In this document: positions 1 through 8,643 of the stretch, one piece after another
Layout of the letters: each line of letters starts with the position of its first letter
Position numbering within the stretch: position 1 is the first letter of the stretch
Origin: an uncultured Clostridia bacterium
GTDB taxonomy: Bacteria; Bacillota; Clostridia; Oscillospirales; Ruminococcaceae
Assembly: GCA_947628655.1 (NCBI GenBank)
Contig: CANRAS010000003.1
Coordinates: 62,001 to 126,000 of the forward strand
Length of the DNA: 64,000 bases
Direction: 5' to 3'
Program-made: the position numbers and the translations under genes
The notes under the pieces: model-generated
What the model saw: the letters and a program-made list of their open reading frames with translations, nothing else
What the model was told of the DNA's origin: nothing
The model's database searches: none

Positions 1-641
1 TTTCCAAAACGGTAGACGGTGTTAAAGTGCTGAATAACGTGAGTTTTACAGTTGCAAAGGGCGATAAAATAGCGTTCGTCGGCAACAATGAAATCGCCGT
101 TACAACGCTTTTCCGTATCCTCACGGAAGAACTCGAACCCGACGAGGGAACGTTCAAGTGGGGAGGAACTATAACCACAAGTTATTTCCCGAACGACAAC
201 AGCGCGTTTTTCAACGACTGCGAGCTTTCGATAATTGATTGGATGCGTCAGTATTCCTCCGATGAAACCGAGAGTTTTCTGCGCGGTTTCTTAGGCAGAA
301 TGTTATTCAGCGGTGATGATGTGTATAAGCCCGTAAACGTGCTTTCGGGCGGTGAAAAGGTAAGGTGTATGTTCAGCAGAATGATGCTCTTTCATTCAAA
401 TTGCCTGATACTTGACAGACCCACCAACCACCTTGACCTTGAAAGCATAACCGCCGTAAACAACGGGCTTTCGGAGTTCAAAGGCAATGTGCTTTTCGCA
501 AGCCACGACCACGAAATACTCGACACCGTGCCGAACAGGATAATAGAAATAACGGAAAACGGCTGTTATGACCGCCGCGGCAATTACGACGAATATATAG
601 AGTGGCGAAAGGAAAACGTCGGCGGTTCGCTTTCCATTTGA
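1..641 (+). CDS. ABC-F family ATPase, C-terminal part (5' end outside window)
   Basis: The reading frame is open from base 3, so the gene starts upstream of the window and only the second nucleotide-binding domain is seen. Conserved pieces are the ABC signature LSGGEK and the D-loop region PTNHLDLES, followed by a SHDHE switch segment. ABC-F proteins are soluble tandem ATPases that act on the ribosome. The domain is degenerate: the P-loop reads GNNEIAVTT, without the usual lysine, and Walker B reads LILDRPT, with arginine where the catalytic glutamate normally is. Members of a Firmicutes ABC-F branch also have a weak second P-loop, from memory. The family call is firm; a specific role cannot be given. 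Confidence 0.85.
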   Translation, partial: SKTVDGVKVLNNVSFTVAKGDKIAFVGNNEIAVTTLFRILTEELEPDEGTFKWGGTITTSYFPNDNSAFFNDCELSIIDWMRQYSSDETESFLRGFLGRMLFSGDDVYKPVNVLSGGEKVRCMFSRMMLFHSNCLILDRPTNHLDLESITAVNNGLSEFKGNVLFASHDHEILDTVPNRIIEITENGCYDRRGNYDEYIEWRKENVGGSLSI

Positions 642-660
642 ACGTGCTTTTAAATACACC

Positions 661-679
661 GCAATGGTTTTACCATTGC
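661..679 (+). other. Perfect 8-bp hairpin between ABC-F and exonuclease genes
   Basis: GCAATGGT and ACCATTGC face each other across a TTT loop. There is no T-tract after it, so it is not a clear intrinsic terminator. It may limit read-through or protect a transcript end. Confidence 0.35.
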
Positions 680-700
680 TGAAAAAGAAAGAATGGTTTT

Positions 701-1648
701 ATGAACTATATTATTCTCGACCTTGAGTGGAACCAGGCGATAAGCGTCGCGCGTATGATACGCAAACCCGTAATGCTCCACGGCGAGATAATTCAGATAG
801 GCGCGGTAAAAACGGACGAGAATTTCAACTTGCAGGATAAAATAAGATTGAGCGTCCGTCCGATGTACTATAAGAAAATGAACCCCCATGTCGAAAGGCT
901 GACGGGCATAACGCAGGAACAGCTGACGTGCGGGCTGGAGTTTCCGAAGGCGTTCGAGATGTTCAAGAAATGGTGCGGAGATGATTTCAGATTTATAACG
1001 TGGGGCTTTGACGATGTTGGCGTGTTTTCCGACAATTTAACGCTCCACGGTCTTGACCCGTCTTTCGGGAGCAATTATATCAATTTACAGCTTATCTACA
1101 ACCGCCAGACAAAATCGGAACATCTCCAATGCGCATTAGCGGCGGCGGCAGAGAGTATGGGCATACCGATTGACGTTCAGTGCCACGACGCATTAAACGA
1201 CGCTTATCTTACTTATGAATTGTGCAGAAGTCTTGATATGACGTTGGGTATAGCGGAGTACGCCGAATACGCGGCGGCGCTCCCCGTACCTCTTGCAAAA
1301 GACGCGGTGAATAATATCCGCGACCTCAAAACAATGCTGTACGATAAGCGTGTGACGGATATTTCCTGTCCAAAGTGCGGCGGGAAATTAAAACACGGAC
1401 AATGGCTGTTCAGCAGCGGGAAAAGCTGCAAGACCATATCAAATTGCCCCGCCGACGGGAACTTCCTGATTAAACTGAAAGCCGTGAAAATTTCAGACAG
1501 CAGCTATACGGTAATGCGCACCGTATTTTCGGCGTCCGATGAAGAAACCGCCGCTTTTAATGAAAAAATCGCGCAGCGAAAAGAGCGCAGAAAGAAACTC
1601 GCCGCGCAGGGAAACGGAGGACAAAATGATAAAAACAGTAATGTTTGA
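701..1648 (+). CDS. DEDDh 3'-5' exonuclease, KapD-like, with C-terminal zinc-finger-like tail
   Basis: The 315-residue protein begins with the exonuclease motif DLEW (D7, E9). It has an Exo II aspartate near D104 and the Exo III pair H162 and D167 in HDALND, so all DEDDh catalytic residues are present. This family includes the predicted exonuclease KapD, described as an inhibitor of the KinA sporulation pathway. After residue 220 there is a four-cysteine cluster (C223, C226, C243, C249) that looks like a small zinc-binding module and may bind nucleic acid. The next gene overlaps its 3' end by 23 bases, so the two are probably translated together. Substrate is unknown. Confidence 0.8.
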   Translation: MNYIILDLEWNQAISVARMIRKPVMLHGEIIQIGAVKTDENFNLQDKIRLSVRPMYYKKMNPHVERLTGITQEQLTCGLEFPKAFEMFKKWCGDDFRFITWGFDDVGVFSDNLTLHGLDPSFGSNYINLQLIYNRQTKSEHLQCALAAAAESMGIPIDVQCHDALNDAYLTYELCRSLDMTLGIAEYAEYAAALPVPLAKDAVNNIRDLKTMLYDKRVTDISCPKCGGKLKHGQWLFSSGKSCKTISNCPADGNFLIKLKAVKISDSSYTVMRTVFSASDEETAAFNEKIAQRKERRKKLAAQGNGGQNDKNSNV

Positions 1649-2330
1649 CTTAGACGGCACGCTCCTGCCGTTCGAGCAGGAAGATTTCATAAAGCAGTAT
1701 TTCGGCTGTCTTAGCAAAAAGTTAGTTCCGTTCGGCTATGTGCCCGAAGATACCGTAAAGAATGTCTGGGCAGGCACGAAAGCTATGGTACTAAACGACG
1801 GCTCGCGCCCGAACAGCGCCGCGTTCTGGGAAACGTTCAGACAGGCGTTCCCCGACAAGCCCGATGTCCGCGGAATATGCGACGAGTTTTACACAAACGA
1901 ATTTGATATGGTAAAGGCGTGCTTAAAGCGTACTCCAAATCATAAGCCCCTTATAGAACGTCTGAAAAACGCGGGTATAGATACAGTTTTAGCGACAAAC
2001 CCGCTCTTTCCCGAATGTGCCGTGGCAACGCGCCTTAAATGGGTCGGTTTATCCGAAAGCGATTTTTCTTACATAACAAATTACGATAACAGCACCTATT
2101 GCAAGCCGAACCCGAAGTATTACACGGAACTTCTCGAAAAGCTGAACCTCTCGGCAGACGAGTGCTTTATGGTCGGCAACAGCGTACCCGACGATATTCT
2201 GCCGACAAATGCGCTCGGCATAAGAAACTTTTTGATACCCGAATTTGCCGAAAATCCCGACAGCGCGGATATAAGCACATTCCGTTCGGGAACGCTCGAA
2301 CAGGCTATCTCGTATATTTTGTCTTTATAA
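1626..2330 (+). CDS. HAD-superfamily hydrolase
   Basis: The ATG at 1626 has a GGAGG ribosome-binding site just upstream, which decides against the longer open frame. The 234-residue protein has HAD motif I DLDGT (nucleophile D8, acid D10), a motif II threonine in LATNP, a lysine in the CKPNP segment, and motif IV GNSVPDD. The helical cap between motifs I and II suggests a small phosphorylated metabolite as substrate. It overlaps the upstream exonuclease gene. Annotated only to family level; the substrate cannot be read from the sequence. Confidence 0.82.
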   Translation: MIKTVMFDLDGTLLPFEQEDFIKQYFGCLSKKLVPFGYVPEDTVKNVWAGTKAMVLNDGSRPNSAAFWETFRQAFPDKPDVRGICDEFYTNEFDMVKACLKRTPNHKPLIERLKNAGIDTVLATNPLFPECAVATRLKWVGLSESDFSYITNYDNSTYCKPNPKYYTELLEKLNLSADECFMVGNSVPDDILPTNALGIRNFLIPEFAENPDSADISTFRSGTLEQAISYILSL

Positions 2331-2424
2331 GGCAAATTGCAAAGAATGATAATGCAAAATCCCGCATAAACTCTATAAAAGGACTTTCCCCGAAGAAAGC
2401 CCGTGAGAAGTGCGAGGTTTTGTT

Positions 2425-2715
2425 ATGGTTTACAGTTTCAATGATTTAAAATGCAAGGAGATAATAAACGTCAAAACGGGCGCCAGGCTCGGTTATCCCG
2501 ATGATATAGAGTTTGACAGCTGCACCGCGAAAATCTGCCGGATAATCGTTTACGGACGCGCACGTTTCTTCGGACTTTTCGGTCGTGAGGAAGATTTCTT
2601 CATAAAATGGTGCGACATTGAGGTAATCGGCGAGGATACTATCCTCGTTTCCTGCGATGTTCCGTCAATTTCTACAAATAATCACCGGAGGGGCAAAAGA
2701 AGTTTGTTAAAATAG
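2425..2715 (+). CDS. YlmC/YmxH family PRC-barrel sporulation protein
   Basis: This 96-residue protein starts VYSFNDLKCKEIINV and has the PRC-barrel pattern of YlmC/YmxH, including GARLGYPDDIEFD and the FIKWCDIEVIGEDTILV strand pair. I chose the ATG at 2425 because GAGG at 2414-2417 is correctly spaced; a GTG at 2410 has no such site. Family members occur in endospore-forming Firmicutes, and some are expressed in the mother cell during sporulation. It lies just upstream of the rpsB promoter, so it ends its own transcription unit. The C-terminal tail is basic. Confidence 0.78.
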   Translation: MVYSFNDLKCKEIINVKTGARLGYPDDIEFDSCTAKICRIIVYGRARFFGLFGREEDFFIKWCDIEVIGEDTILVSCDVPSISTNNHRRGKRSLLK

Positions 2716-2730
2716 ACGAATAAAACTCTA

Positions 2731-2759
2731 TTGAAATAAAAGGCTAATTATGGTATAAT
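2731..2759 (+). promoter_or_regulatory. sigma-A type promoter of rpsB-tsf
   Basis: TTGAAA and TATAAT are separated by 17 bp, with an extended TGG just before the -10. It lies about 150 bp upstream of rpsB, leaving a long leader. Confidence 0.8.
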
Positions 2760-2765
2760 ACTAAA

Positions 2766-2862
2766 GTAACTGCGGTCGGATTTTCTAACCGCTAGTACAC
2801 ACACAAATGCAGCCCTTTATGGTGCGCAAAAAACGCGTTTGAGGGGCGGTCGTTTGTGGAGG
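2766..2862 (+). promoter_or_regulatory. Candidate structured leader of rpsB
   Basis: The leader shows a 5-bp hairpin (2772-2776 with 2788-2792) and then a long-range stem: CACAAATG (2802-2809) pairs with CGTTTGTG (2851-2858, one G-U). Inside it GCCC (2812-2815) faces GGGC (2844-2847) and a small apical hairpin forms around 2822-2838. Ribosomal protein operons are often autoregulated by leader RNAs that bind one of the encoded proteins; a role for S2 here is inference. Confidence 0.45.
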
Positions 2863-2909
2863 AACACGGCATAACGCCGAATATTAACCAAAATCAGGAG
2901 GAAAACAAA

Positions 2910-3638
2910 ATGGCAGTAGTATCTATGAAACAGCTTTTGGAGGCGGGCGTTCACTTCGGACACCAGACAAGACGCTGGAACCCTAAAATGGCTCCGTACA
3001 TCTTCACGGAGAGAAACAGCATCTACATTATCGACCTTCAAAAGACGGTAAAGAAGTTGGACGAGGCTTACAACTTCATTCACGAAACAGCGGCAAGCGG
3101 CAAGGAAATTCTGTTTGTCGGCACTAAAAAGCAGGCGGCGGATTCCATCAAGGAAGAGGCGACCCGCGCGGGCGCGCATTATGTAAACGCTCGCTGGCTC
3201 GGCGGTATGATGACGAATTTCAAAACCATTCAGCGCCGTATCGCTCGTCTGGAGCAGCTCCACACAATGGAAACAGACGGCACATTCGACCTGCTCCCGA
3301 AAAAGGAAGTAATCAAGCTCAATCTTGAGATTGAAAGACTTGAAAAGTTCTTAGGCGGAATTAAGAATATGAAGAAACTCCCCGGCGCGCTTTTCGTTGT
3401 AGACCCGCGCAAGGAGAAAATCGCCGTATCTGAGGCGAAGAAGTTGGGTATCCCCGTAGTCGCTATAGTTGACACAAACTGCGACCCCGACGAGATAGAT
3501 TACGTTATCCCCGGCAACGACGACGCAATCCGCGCCGTAAAACTTATAGCGGGCGCTATGGCGGACGCTATAATCAGCGCAAATCAGGGCAGCGGCGAAA
3601 CCGCCGAACAGCCCGCAGAGGACAGCGAGGAAGAATAA
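2910..3638 (+). CDS. rpsB: 30S ribosomal protein S2
   Basis: The 242-residue product begins [19 protein letters not shown] and contains the S2 hallmarks [34 protein letters not shown] and [14 protein letters not shown]2 joins the small subunit late in assembly and helps bring in S1. The ATG at 2910 follows an AGGAGG site; a longer frame from a GTG at 2856 overlaps the candidate leader structure and is rejected. tsf follows 66 bp downstream, the usual rpsB-tsf order. The tail after residue 225 is acidic, as is common. Confidence 0.97.
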   Translation: MAVVSMKQLLEAGVHFGHQTRRWNPKMAPYIFTERNSIYIIDLQKTVKKLDEAYNFIHETAASGKEILFVGTKKQAADSIKEEATRAGAHYVNARWLGGMMTNFKTIQRRIARLEQLHTMETDGTFDLLPKKEVIKLNLEIERLEKFLGGIKNMKKLPGALFVVDPRKEKIAVSEAKKLGIPVVAIVDTNCDPDEIDYVIPGNDDAIRAVKLIAGAMADAIISANQGSGETAEQPAEDSEEE

Positions 3639-3704
3639 TTCACAAAGTTTACGTTCAGATGAATTCTGAAATGATATAGTTTAATGTAGAGGAGATAAAA
3701 TACA

Positions 3705-4610
3705 ATGGCAAATGTATCTATGCAGGACGTTAAAGAACTCCGCGATATGACGGGCTGCGGCTTGTCAGACTGCAAGAAAGCGCTTGAAGAGGCAAACGGC
3801 GACCGTGACGAGGCAGTAAAAATACTTCGTGAAAAGGGTCAGGCAAAGGCAGTCAAGAAAGCAGGCAGAATTGCCGCCGAGGGCGTTGTAAAGACTAAGG
3901 TAAACGGCAATAAGGGCGTTATCGTAGAGATAAACTGCGAAACCGACTTCGCCGCGAAATCCGAGAGATTTCTGGAAATGGTGGAGGTAATCGCCGATAC
4001 TATTCTTGAAAACGACGTTGCCGACGTTGACGCGCTCAAAGCCGTAACAGCCGCAGGCACTTCAATGACGGTAGGGGAGTACCTGACCGATAAGATAGCG
4101 ACGATAAGCGAGAATATCAACATTCGCCGCTTTACTAAAATGGAGGGACTTCTTATCCCGTATATGCACGACGGCGGCAGAATAAGCACACTTCTTAAAA
4201 TTGAAACAGACAAGCCCGACAATGCGGAGGTTCTCGCCTGCGGAAAGAATGTCGCGCTCCAAATAACCGCGCTTAACGCGCAGTATGTAGCTAAAGAGGA
4301 CGTTCCCGCCGACGTTGTGGCGTCCGAGAAGGAAGTTCAGCTCAAGCTCGTAGAGCAGGAGGGCAAGCCCGCAAACGTTGCCGAGAAAATCGTTGAGGGT
4401 CGCCTGCGCAAGTTCTATGAGGAGGTTTGCCTTAGAGAACAGAAATATTTTAAGGACGACAGTATGACCGTCGGCAAGTATATCGACAGCGTTGCCAAGG
4501 CAGAGGGCGCGTCGATAAAGATTGACAGCTATGTTCGTTACGAACGCGGCGAGGGTATCGAAAAGAAAGAGGAAAACTTCGCTGATGAAGTATCCTCTAT
4601 GATTAAGTAA
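3705..4610 (+). CDS. tsf: Translation elongation factor Ts
   Basis: The 301-residue protein carries both EF-Ts signatures: LRDMTGCGLSDCKKALEEA near the N-terminus and the core EINCETDFAA. EF-Ts exchanges GDP for GTP on EF-Tu. The N-terminal UBA-like domain and the dimerisation core are complete. It is preceded by a GAGG site, lies in an operon with rpsB, and ends at a strong intrinsic terminator at 4624-4655. It is slightly longer than the E. coli protein, which is usual for Firmicutes. Confidence 0.97.
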   Translation: MANVSMQDVKELRDMTGCGLSDCKKALEEANGDRDEAVKILREKGQAKAVKKAGRIAAEGVVKTKVNGNKGVIVEINCETDFAAKSERFLEMVEVIADTILENDVADVDALKAVTAAGTSMTVGEYLTDKIATISENINIRRFTKMEGLLIPYMHDGGRISTLLKIETDKPDNAEVLACGKNVALQITALNAQYVAKEDVPADVVASEKEVQLKLVEQEGKPANVAEKIVEGRLRKFYEEVCLREQKYFKDDSMTVGKYIDSVAKAEGASIKIDSYVRYERGEGIEKKEENFADEVSSMIK

Positions 4611-4623
4611 ACAATCAAAATCA

Positions 4624-4655
4624 AACGGCTCTCCCTGTTTGGAGAGCCGTTTTTT
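4624..4655 (+). terminator. Intrinsic terminator after tsf, possibly shared with spoIIID
   Basis: ACGGCTCTCC and GGAGAGCCGT form a 10-bp stem followed by six Ts. The gene on the opposite strand ends at 4662, so the stem may also stop transcription from that side. Confidence 0.88.
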
Positions 4656-4661
4656 ATGGTT

Positions 4662-4943
4662 TTATGTATTCGCGAGTTTTTTCTGCGACAGTTCCTTGTA
4701 TTTGCGTTTCGTTGCCTCCCCGCCGCGAATGTGGCGTTCCTGCTTGTTTTTGTCAAGGACGGCTTTCACCTCGTCGTGCAGCGGCTTGTTTACTTTCCCC
4801 AGCTTTTCCGTTATGTCCTGATGAACGGTACTCTTGCTTATTCCGAACTGCTGCGCGGTCGCTCTGACGGTCGCGTTATTTTCTACGATATATTTTCCGA
4901 GTATGACACATCTTTCGTCTTTACTTGTCGTCGGTTGTTTCAA
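4662..4943 (-). CDS. spoIIID: Sporulation transcription regulator SpoIIID
   Basis: The 93-residue protein matches SpoIIID: an N-terminal ERCVILGKYIVENNATVRAT segment, then the helix-turn-helix AQQFGISKSTVHQDI around residues 30-50, and the basic C-terminal segment HIRGGEATKRKYK used for extra DNA contact. SpoIIID is a mother-cell DNA-binding protein that reprograms the sigma-E regulon. Its presence with normal length supports a working endospore programme. An AGGGGGG site lies 6-8 bases before the ATG. It stands alone, convergent with tsf. No sigma-E promoter could be assigned confidently. Confidence 0.93.
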   Translation of the reverse strand: MKQPTTSKDERCVILGKYIVENNATVRATAQQFGISKSTVHQDITEKLGKVNKPLHDEVKAVLDKNKQERHIRGGEATKRKYKELSQKKLANT

Positions 4944-5038
4944 ATGTTATCCCCCCTTGAATGTGATACAGTAAATATTATGTTGACAAACCGTCTTTTA
5001 TGATTGCGGACAAATTCAGATAAAACAAAATTCCTGCC

Positions 5039-5067
5039 TTGACAAGACCGCGAAAAAATGCTATACT
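5039..5067 (+). promoter_or_regulatory. sigma-A type promoter
   Basis: TTGACA and TATACT with a 17-bp spacer, 30 bp upstream of the ATG at 5098. Confidence 0.75.
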
Positions 5068-5097
5068 GAATATGTGTGTAAAGGGGGGAGCATTTTT

Positions 5098-5418
5098 ATG
5101 GAATATATTAAGCTGTTGAGCCGTGAGGAATACCTCGCCGCAATGAGCGGGAAAATGCGCGATATTTCCGAAACGGCAGAGCCGCTTGTTGATGTTTGGA
5201 AATTTGTTCCTAATCTTCCCGATACAGTAACGCTTTCCGAGTACGGAGTTCAAAAAAGGCTGGTTGAGGCGGTTTATGAGAATGAGGGCGGTACATATCA
5301 GCACGTTCTGCTGTTTGGTGAGAAAAATAACAGCTATGTTGTGATAATAATTGACGTTATAAGACAGTCAATATTCGGCTGCTATCAGCTTGATCTCGAT
5401 AAAGAGTATCAAATTTAA
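5098..5418 (+). CDS. Small soluble hypothetical protein
   Basis: A 106-residue protein with its own promoter and a very strong GGGGGAG ribosome-binding site, so it is very likely expressed. I chose the ATG at 5098 over an earlier ATG at 5074, which precedes that site. There is no signal peptide or membrane segment. The second half alternates hydrophobic strands (HVLLFGEKNNSYVVIIIDV, IFGCYQLDLD), suggesting a small beta-sheet fold. I do not recognise the family. The lyase-family gene at 5450 follows 31 bp downstream and probably shares the transcript. Confidence 0.65.
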   Translation: MEYIKLLSREEYLAAMSGKMRDISETAEPLVDVWKFVPNLPDTVTLSEYGVQKRLVEAVYENEGGTYQHVLLFGEKNNSYVVIIIDVIRQSIFGCYQLDLDKEYQI

Positions 5419-5449
5419 AGATAACAGTATATTTTTTAAGGAGAAGAAA

Positions 5450-6700
5450 ATGTCATTTTTTGATTATTCGCAAAAAATTATAGAGGGAGCGCAAAAAGCC
5501 GAAACGCTTTGTGAACCGTATTTCAAAATAATATCGGATATATCCGCGCATAACGGTGAAAAGGTGCTGTCGGCGTTTATTAAAAACGGTGTCGCGGAAA
5601 TGCACCTTAAAGGGACTACGGGCTACGGCTACAACGACGCGGGCAGGGATAAACTCGACGAGGTATTCGCCGAGGCGGTCGGCGCGGAAGACGCGCTCGT
5701 GCGCCACGGCTTTGTAAACGGCACTCACGCGCTTTCGACCGCGCTTTTCGGTATACTTCGCCCGAACGATACATTGCTCTGCGTTACGGGAAAGCCATAC
5801 GACACGCTGTCGGAGGTTATTTTCGGAGATTACGGCGGGTCGCTTAAAGAGTTCGGCGTAAAGTATGCGCAGGTCGATTTGCTCCCCGACGGCACGCCCG
5901 ATTACGAGGGAATAAAAAATTCCGCCGCAGGCGCAAAAGCCGTTTACATACAGCGTTCGCGCGGGTATTCGCTGCGCCCGTCGCTGTCGGTAGAAACGAT
6001 AGGGAAGATAGCCGAAACGGTGCTTTCGGTGAATAAAACCTGCGTTATTATGGTGGACAACTGTTACGGCGAGTTCACGGAAAAAACCGAACCGTTGTCC
6101 GTCGGCGCGGACCTTATTATCGGCAGTCTTATCAAAAACCCCGGCGGGGGTATCGCGAGAACGGGCGGTTATATCGCGGGACAAAGCGGGCTTGTCGAGC
6201 TTTGCGCCTACAGACTTACAACGGTCGGCACGGGCGCGGAGGTCGGCTGTTCGCTTGACGAAAACCGCAATATGCTGTTAGGGCTGTTTTTAGCGCCACA
6301 GACGGTTGAAAACGCGCTTAAAACCGCCGTATTCGCATCGGCTCTGTTTGAAACTCTCGGTTACGAGGCGTTCCCGCGGTACAATGAACCGCGCACCGAT
6401 ATTATCACCGCGCTGAAACTCGGCAATGAACAAAAGCTGATTGCATTTTGCGAGGGAATACAAAGCGGTTCTCCCGTTGACAGTATGGCGCTCCCCGAAC
6501 CGTGGGATATGCCCGGCTATGACAATAAAGTGATTATGGCGGCGGGAACGTTCACAATGGGCGCGTCTATAGAATTGTCGGCTGACGCTCCTTTAAGAGA
6601 ACCGTTTGCCGTATGGTTACAGGGCGGGCTTACCTACCCCACGGGAAAGGCGGGCATTATGCACGCCGCGCAGTATATGGAAAACAAGGGTATGCTGTAA
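5450..6700 (+). CDS. PLP-dependent methionine gamma-lyase / aluminium-resistance family protein
   Basis: The 416-residue protein matches the COG4100 family, variously named aluminium resistance protein or methionine gamma-lyase family. Visible markers are GTTGYGYNDAGRD near residue 65, RHGFVNGTHAL, the PLP aspartate region MVDNCYGEF, and the Schiff-base lysine K229 in GSLIKNPGGG. The glycine-rich C-terminal GLTYPTGKAG is also typical. The start at 5450 is preceded by AAGGAG; an in-frame ATG further upstream lies inside the previous gene. The true reaction in this family is poorly established, so I do not assign a substrate. Confidence 0.85.
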   Translation: MSFFDYSQKIIEGAQKAETLCEPYFKIISDISAHNGEKVLSAFIKNGVAEMHLKGTTGYGYNDAGRDKLDEVFAEAVGAEDALVRHGFVNGTHALSTALFGILRPNDTLLCVTGKPYDTLSEVIFGDYGGSLKEFGVKYAQVDLLPDGTPDYEGIKNSAAGAKAVYIQRSRGYSLRPSLSVETIGKIAETVLSVNKTCVIMVDNCYGEFTEKTEPLSVGADLIIGSLIKNPGGGIARTGGYIAGQSGLVELCAYRLTTVGTGAEVGCSLDENRNMLLGLFLAPQTVENALKTAVFASALFETLGYEAFPRYNEPRTDIITALKLGNEQKLIAFCEGIQSGSPVDSMALPEPWDMPGYDNKVIMAAGTFTMGASIELSADAPLREPFAVWLQGGLTYPTGKAGIMHAAQYMENKGML

Positions 6701-6718
6701 TTCGCCGAGGAGGATTTT

Positions 6719-7747
6719 ATGACAAATACAAAGCGGATTATGTACACGATAACGGGGACGGCGCTCGTGTTGATGTTCGCGTTTTATATTCTGATGAACA
6801 ACACGGGCAAAAGCGTCTTTATGACGCTCGGCACGATTTCAATGGCGGTGTGCTATCATTTTGCAGTGCGCCTTGTAATCGTGAATTTAATGGGCAGTGT
6901 AAAGAGCGCGAACTTCAACCCCTTTGCAAAGCGTTTTCGGATAAGGAGTTTTGAACTTAATTTCTACAGGAAACTCCGCATAAAAAAGTGGAAAAGGCTC
7001 GCTCCGAACTACGAAAAGCAGGATTTCACGACGCGTTCTTTCGCGGAAATCGCCCGCGTAACGTGCCGATATGAAACCGCACACCTCTTATGCGCGGCGG
7101 CAAGCCTTGTGTCATTATGCTTTTCGGTGTGGTTCGGACGGCTTGCCGTGTTCTTGGTGACGGGAATAATCGGCGCGGTAATTGATATTGCATTAGTTTT
7201 CATACAACGATACAACCGCGCGCGTTTTCTTAAAGCCGACGAAATTTCCCGAACGATTATCAGATTTTCTAAGGCGCAGGAAAGCGACGCAGACGAACTT
7301 TTCGCGATATATACGTCGCTTAAAGGTTCGGCGGGGTGTACATGGGACGACAGCTATCCCACGCTTGATTTGATACAGCGAAACATAGCGGAAAAATCGC
7401 TCTATAAGCTGACGCAGGACGGCGTTATAACCGCGTCGGCATATTTGGGAGAGTTTGAGGAAATCTCCCGCCCCGAATGTTTTGACAAGGAACTTTCACG
7501 TCTGGGCGAACTTTCGCGCGTTGCCGTTCGCAGACAATATCAGCGACAAGGAATGGCATTAAGGCTTATAAGCAATTTAATTCTCCTAGCCAAAACAGCC
7601 GATTATGACGGCGTTGCGCTTTTGGTGGGTACGGAAAATCAGAGGGCAATGGCGCTTTACGAAAAAGCGGGTTTTGAAAAATGCGGAGAAACGTATCTGT
7701 ACGATACACATTGGTATTGCTATCAATACAAGCTGAAAGGAAGATAA
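6719..7747 (+). CDS. Membrane protein with C-terminal GNAT acetyltransferase domain
   Basis: The 342-residue protein has two parts. Residues 1-165 hold hydrophobic segments near 8-24, 30-52, 121-142 and 145-162. Between them is a basic stretch FELNFYRKLRIKKWKRLAPN that recalls CrtO-like acyltransferase membrane proteins. Residues 180-340 form a GNAT domain, with the acetyl-CoA motif RRQYQRQGMALRLI and a typical ending ALYEKAGFEKCGE. A membrane-tethered acetyltransferase is a reasonable reading. The start is preceded by GAGGA. It follows the lyase gene by 18 bp and ends 3 bp before yicC, so it is probably in one operon. Substrate unknown. Confidence 0.72.
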   Translation: MTNTKRIMYTITGTALVLMFAFYILMNNTGKSVFMTLGTISMAVCYHFAVRLVIVNLMGSVKSANFNPFAKRFRIRSFELNFYRKLRIKKWKRLAPNYEKQDFTTRSFAEIARVTCRYETAHLLCAAASLVSLCFSVWFGRLAVFLVTGIIGAVIDIALVFIQRYNRARFLKADEISRTIIRFSKAQESDADELFAIYTSLKGSAGCTWDDSYPTLDLIQRNIAEKSLYKLTQDGVITASAYLGEFEEISRPECFDKELSRLGELSRVAVRRQYQRQGMALRLISNLILLAKTADYDGVALLVGTENQRAMALYEKAGFEKCGETYLYDTHWYCYQYKLKGR

Positions 7748-7750
7748 ACG

Positions 7751-8629
7751 ATGATAAAGAGTATGACAGGCTTTGGCAGAGGTCACGGAGTATTAAACGG
7801 CTATGATATAACCGTGGAGATACGCGCGGTAAATCACAGATACTATGAATTTTCGTGCAGACTGCCGCGTTCGTATTCGTTCGCGGAGGAAAAGCTGAAG
7901 TCGCTTTTGCAGGGCAGAATAGCACGCGGTAAAGTCGAGGTCGCGGTAATTATACAAAACCTCACGGCGGTTTCCGAAAAAATCACAGCGAATAAGGAAG
8001 TCATAAAGGATTACATAACGGCTCTGCGGGAAATACAAGAGGAATTTTCCCTGAAAGACGACCTCGCGCTGTCCTCAGTTCTTGAACTTCCCGACGCGTT
8101 CACAGTTGTAAAACAGGAAACGGACGAGGAGCAGATGTGGCAGGATCTGAAAACCGTTGCCGAGGAGGCTCTCGACAACTTCATAAAAATGCGCGAAACC
8201 GAGGGCGCGCGTATGAAGGCAGACATAGCGGGCAGACTTTGCACTATTGAAGATATAGTCGGCAAAATCGAACAGCGTTCTCCGATGCTCGTTGAGGCAT
8301 ACCGCAAACGGCTTTATGACAGAATGTGCGAGGTACTTGAGGGCAAGGAGATAGACGAAAACCGCATACTTCTTGAGGCGGGGATTTTCTCCGAGAAAAC
8401 CGCCGTAGATGAAGAAACCGTGCGACTTCACTCGCATATCGCGCAGTTCCGCGAAATGTTAGAAAGCGATGAACAGATAGGGCGCAAGCTGGATTTTCTC
8501 GTGCAGGAAATGAACCGTGAAACAAACACGATAGGCTCAAAGATACAGGATATTGAAGTTACAAAACTTGTCGTAGACCAAAAGAGCGAAATCGAGAAAA
8601 TACGCGAACAAATTCAGAATATCGAATAA
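7751..8629 (+). CDS. yicC: YicC/YloC family endoribonuclease
   Basis: The 292-residue protein begins with the family signature MIKSMTGFGRG. It keeps the conserved AVNHRYYEFSCRLPR, the acidic C-terminal region DENRILLEAGIFSEKTAVDEE, and the terminal FLVQEMNRETNTIGSKI, IVDQKSEIEKIREQIQNIE-like end. YicC proteins are RNA-binding endoribonucleases implicated in small-RNA turnover in E. coli. In many Firmicutes yloC is followed by remA, gmk and rpoZ; here two small membrane-protein genes follow instead. Full length. Confidence 0.93.
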   Translation: MIKSMTGFGRGHGVLNGYDITVEIRAVNHRYYEFSCRLPRSYSFAEEKLKSLLQGRIARGKVEVAVIIQNLTAVSEKITANKEVIKDYITALREIQEEFSLKDDLALSSVLELPDAFTVVKQETDEEQMWQDLKTVAEEALDNFIKMRETEGARMKADIAGRLCTIEDIVGKIEQRSPMLVEAYRKRLYDRMCEVLEGKEIDENRILLEAGIFSEKTAVDEETVRLHSHIAQFREMLESDEQIGRKLDFLVQEMNRETNTIGSKIQDIEVTKLVVDQKSEIEKIREQIQNIE

Positions 8630-8643
8630 AAGAGAGGTAAGTT

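Noticed and set aside
5453..6184. Large minus-strand frame inside the lyase-family gene
   Set aside because: It is the antisense shadow of a well-conserved plus-strand gene and has no domain.
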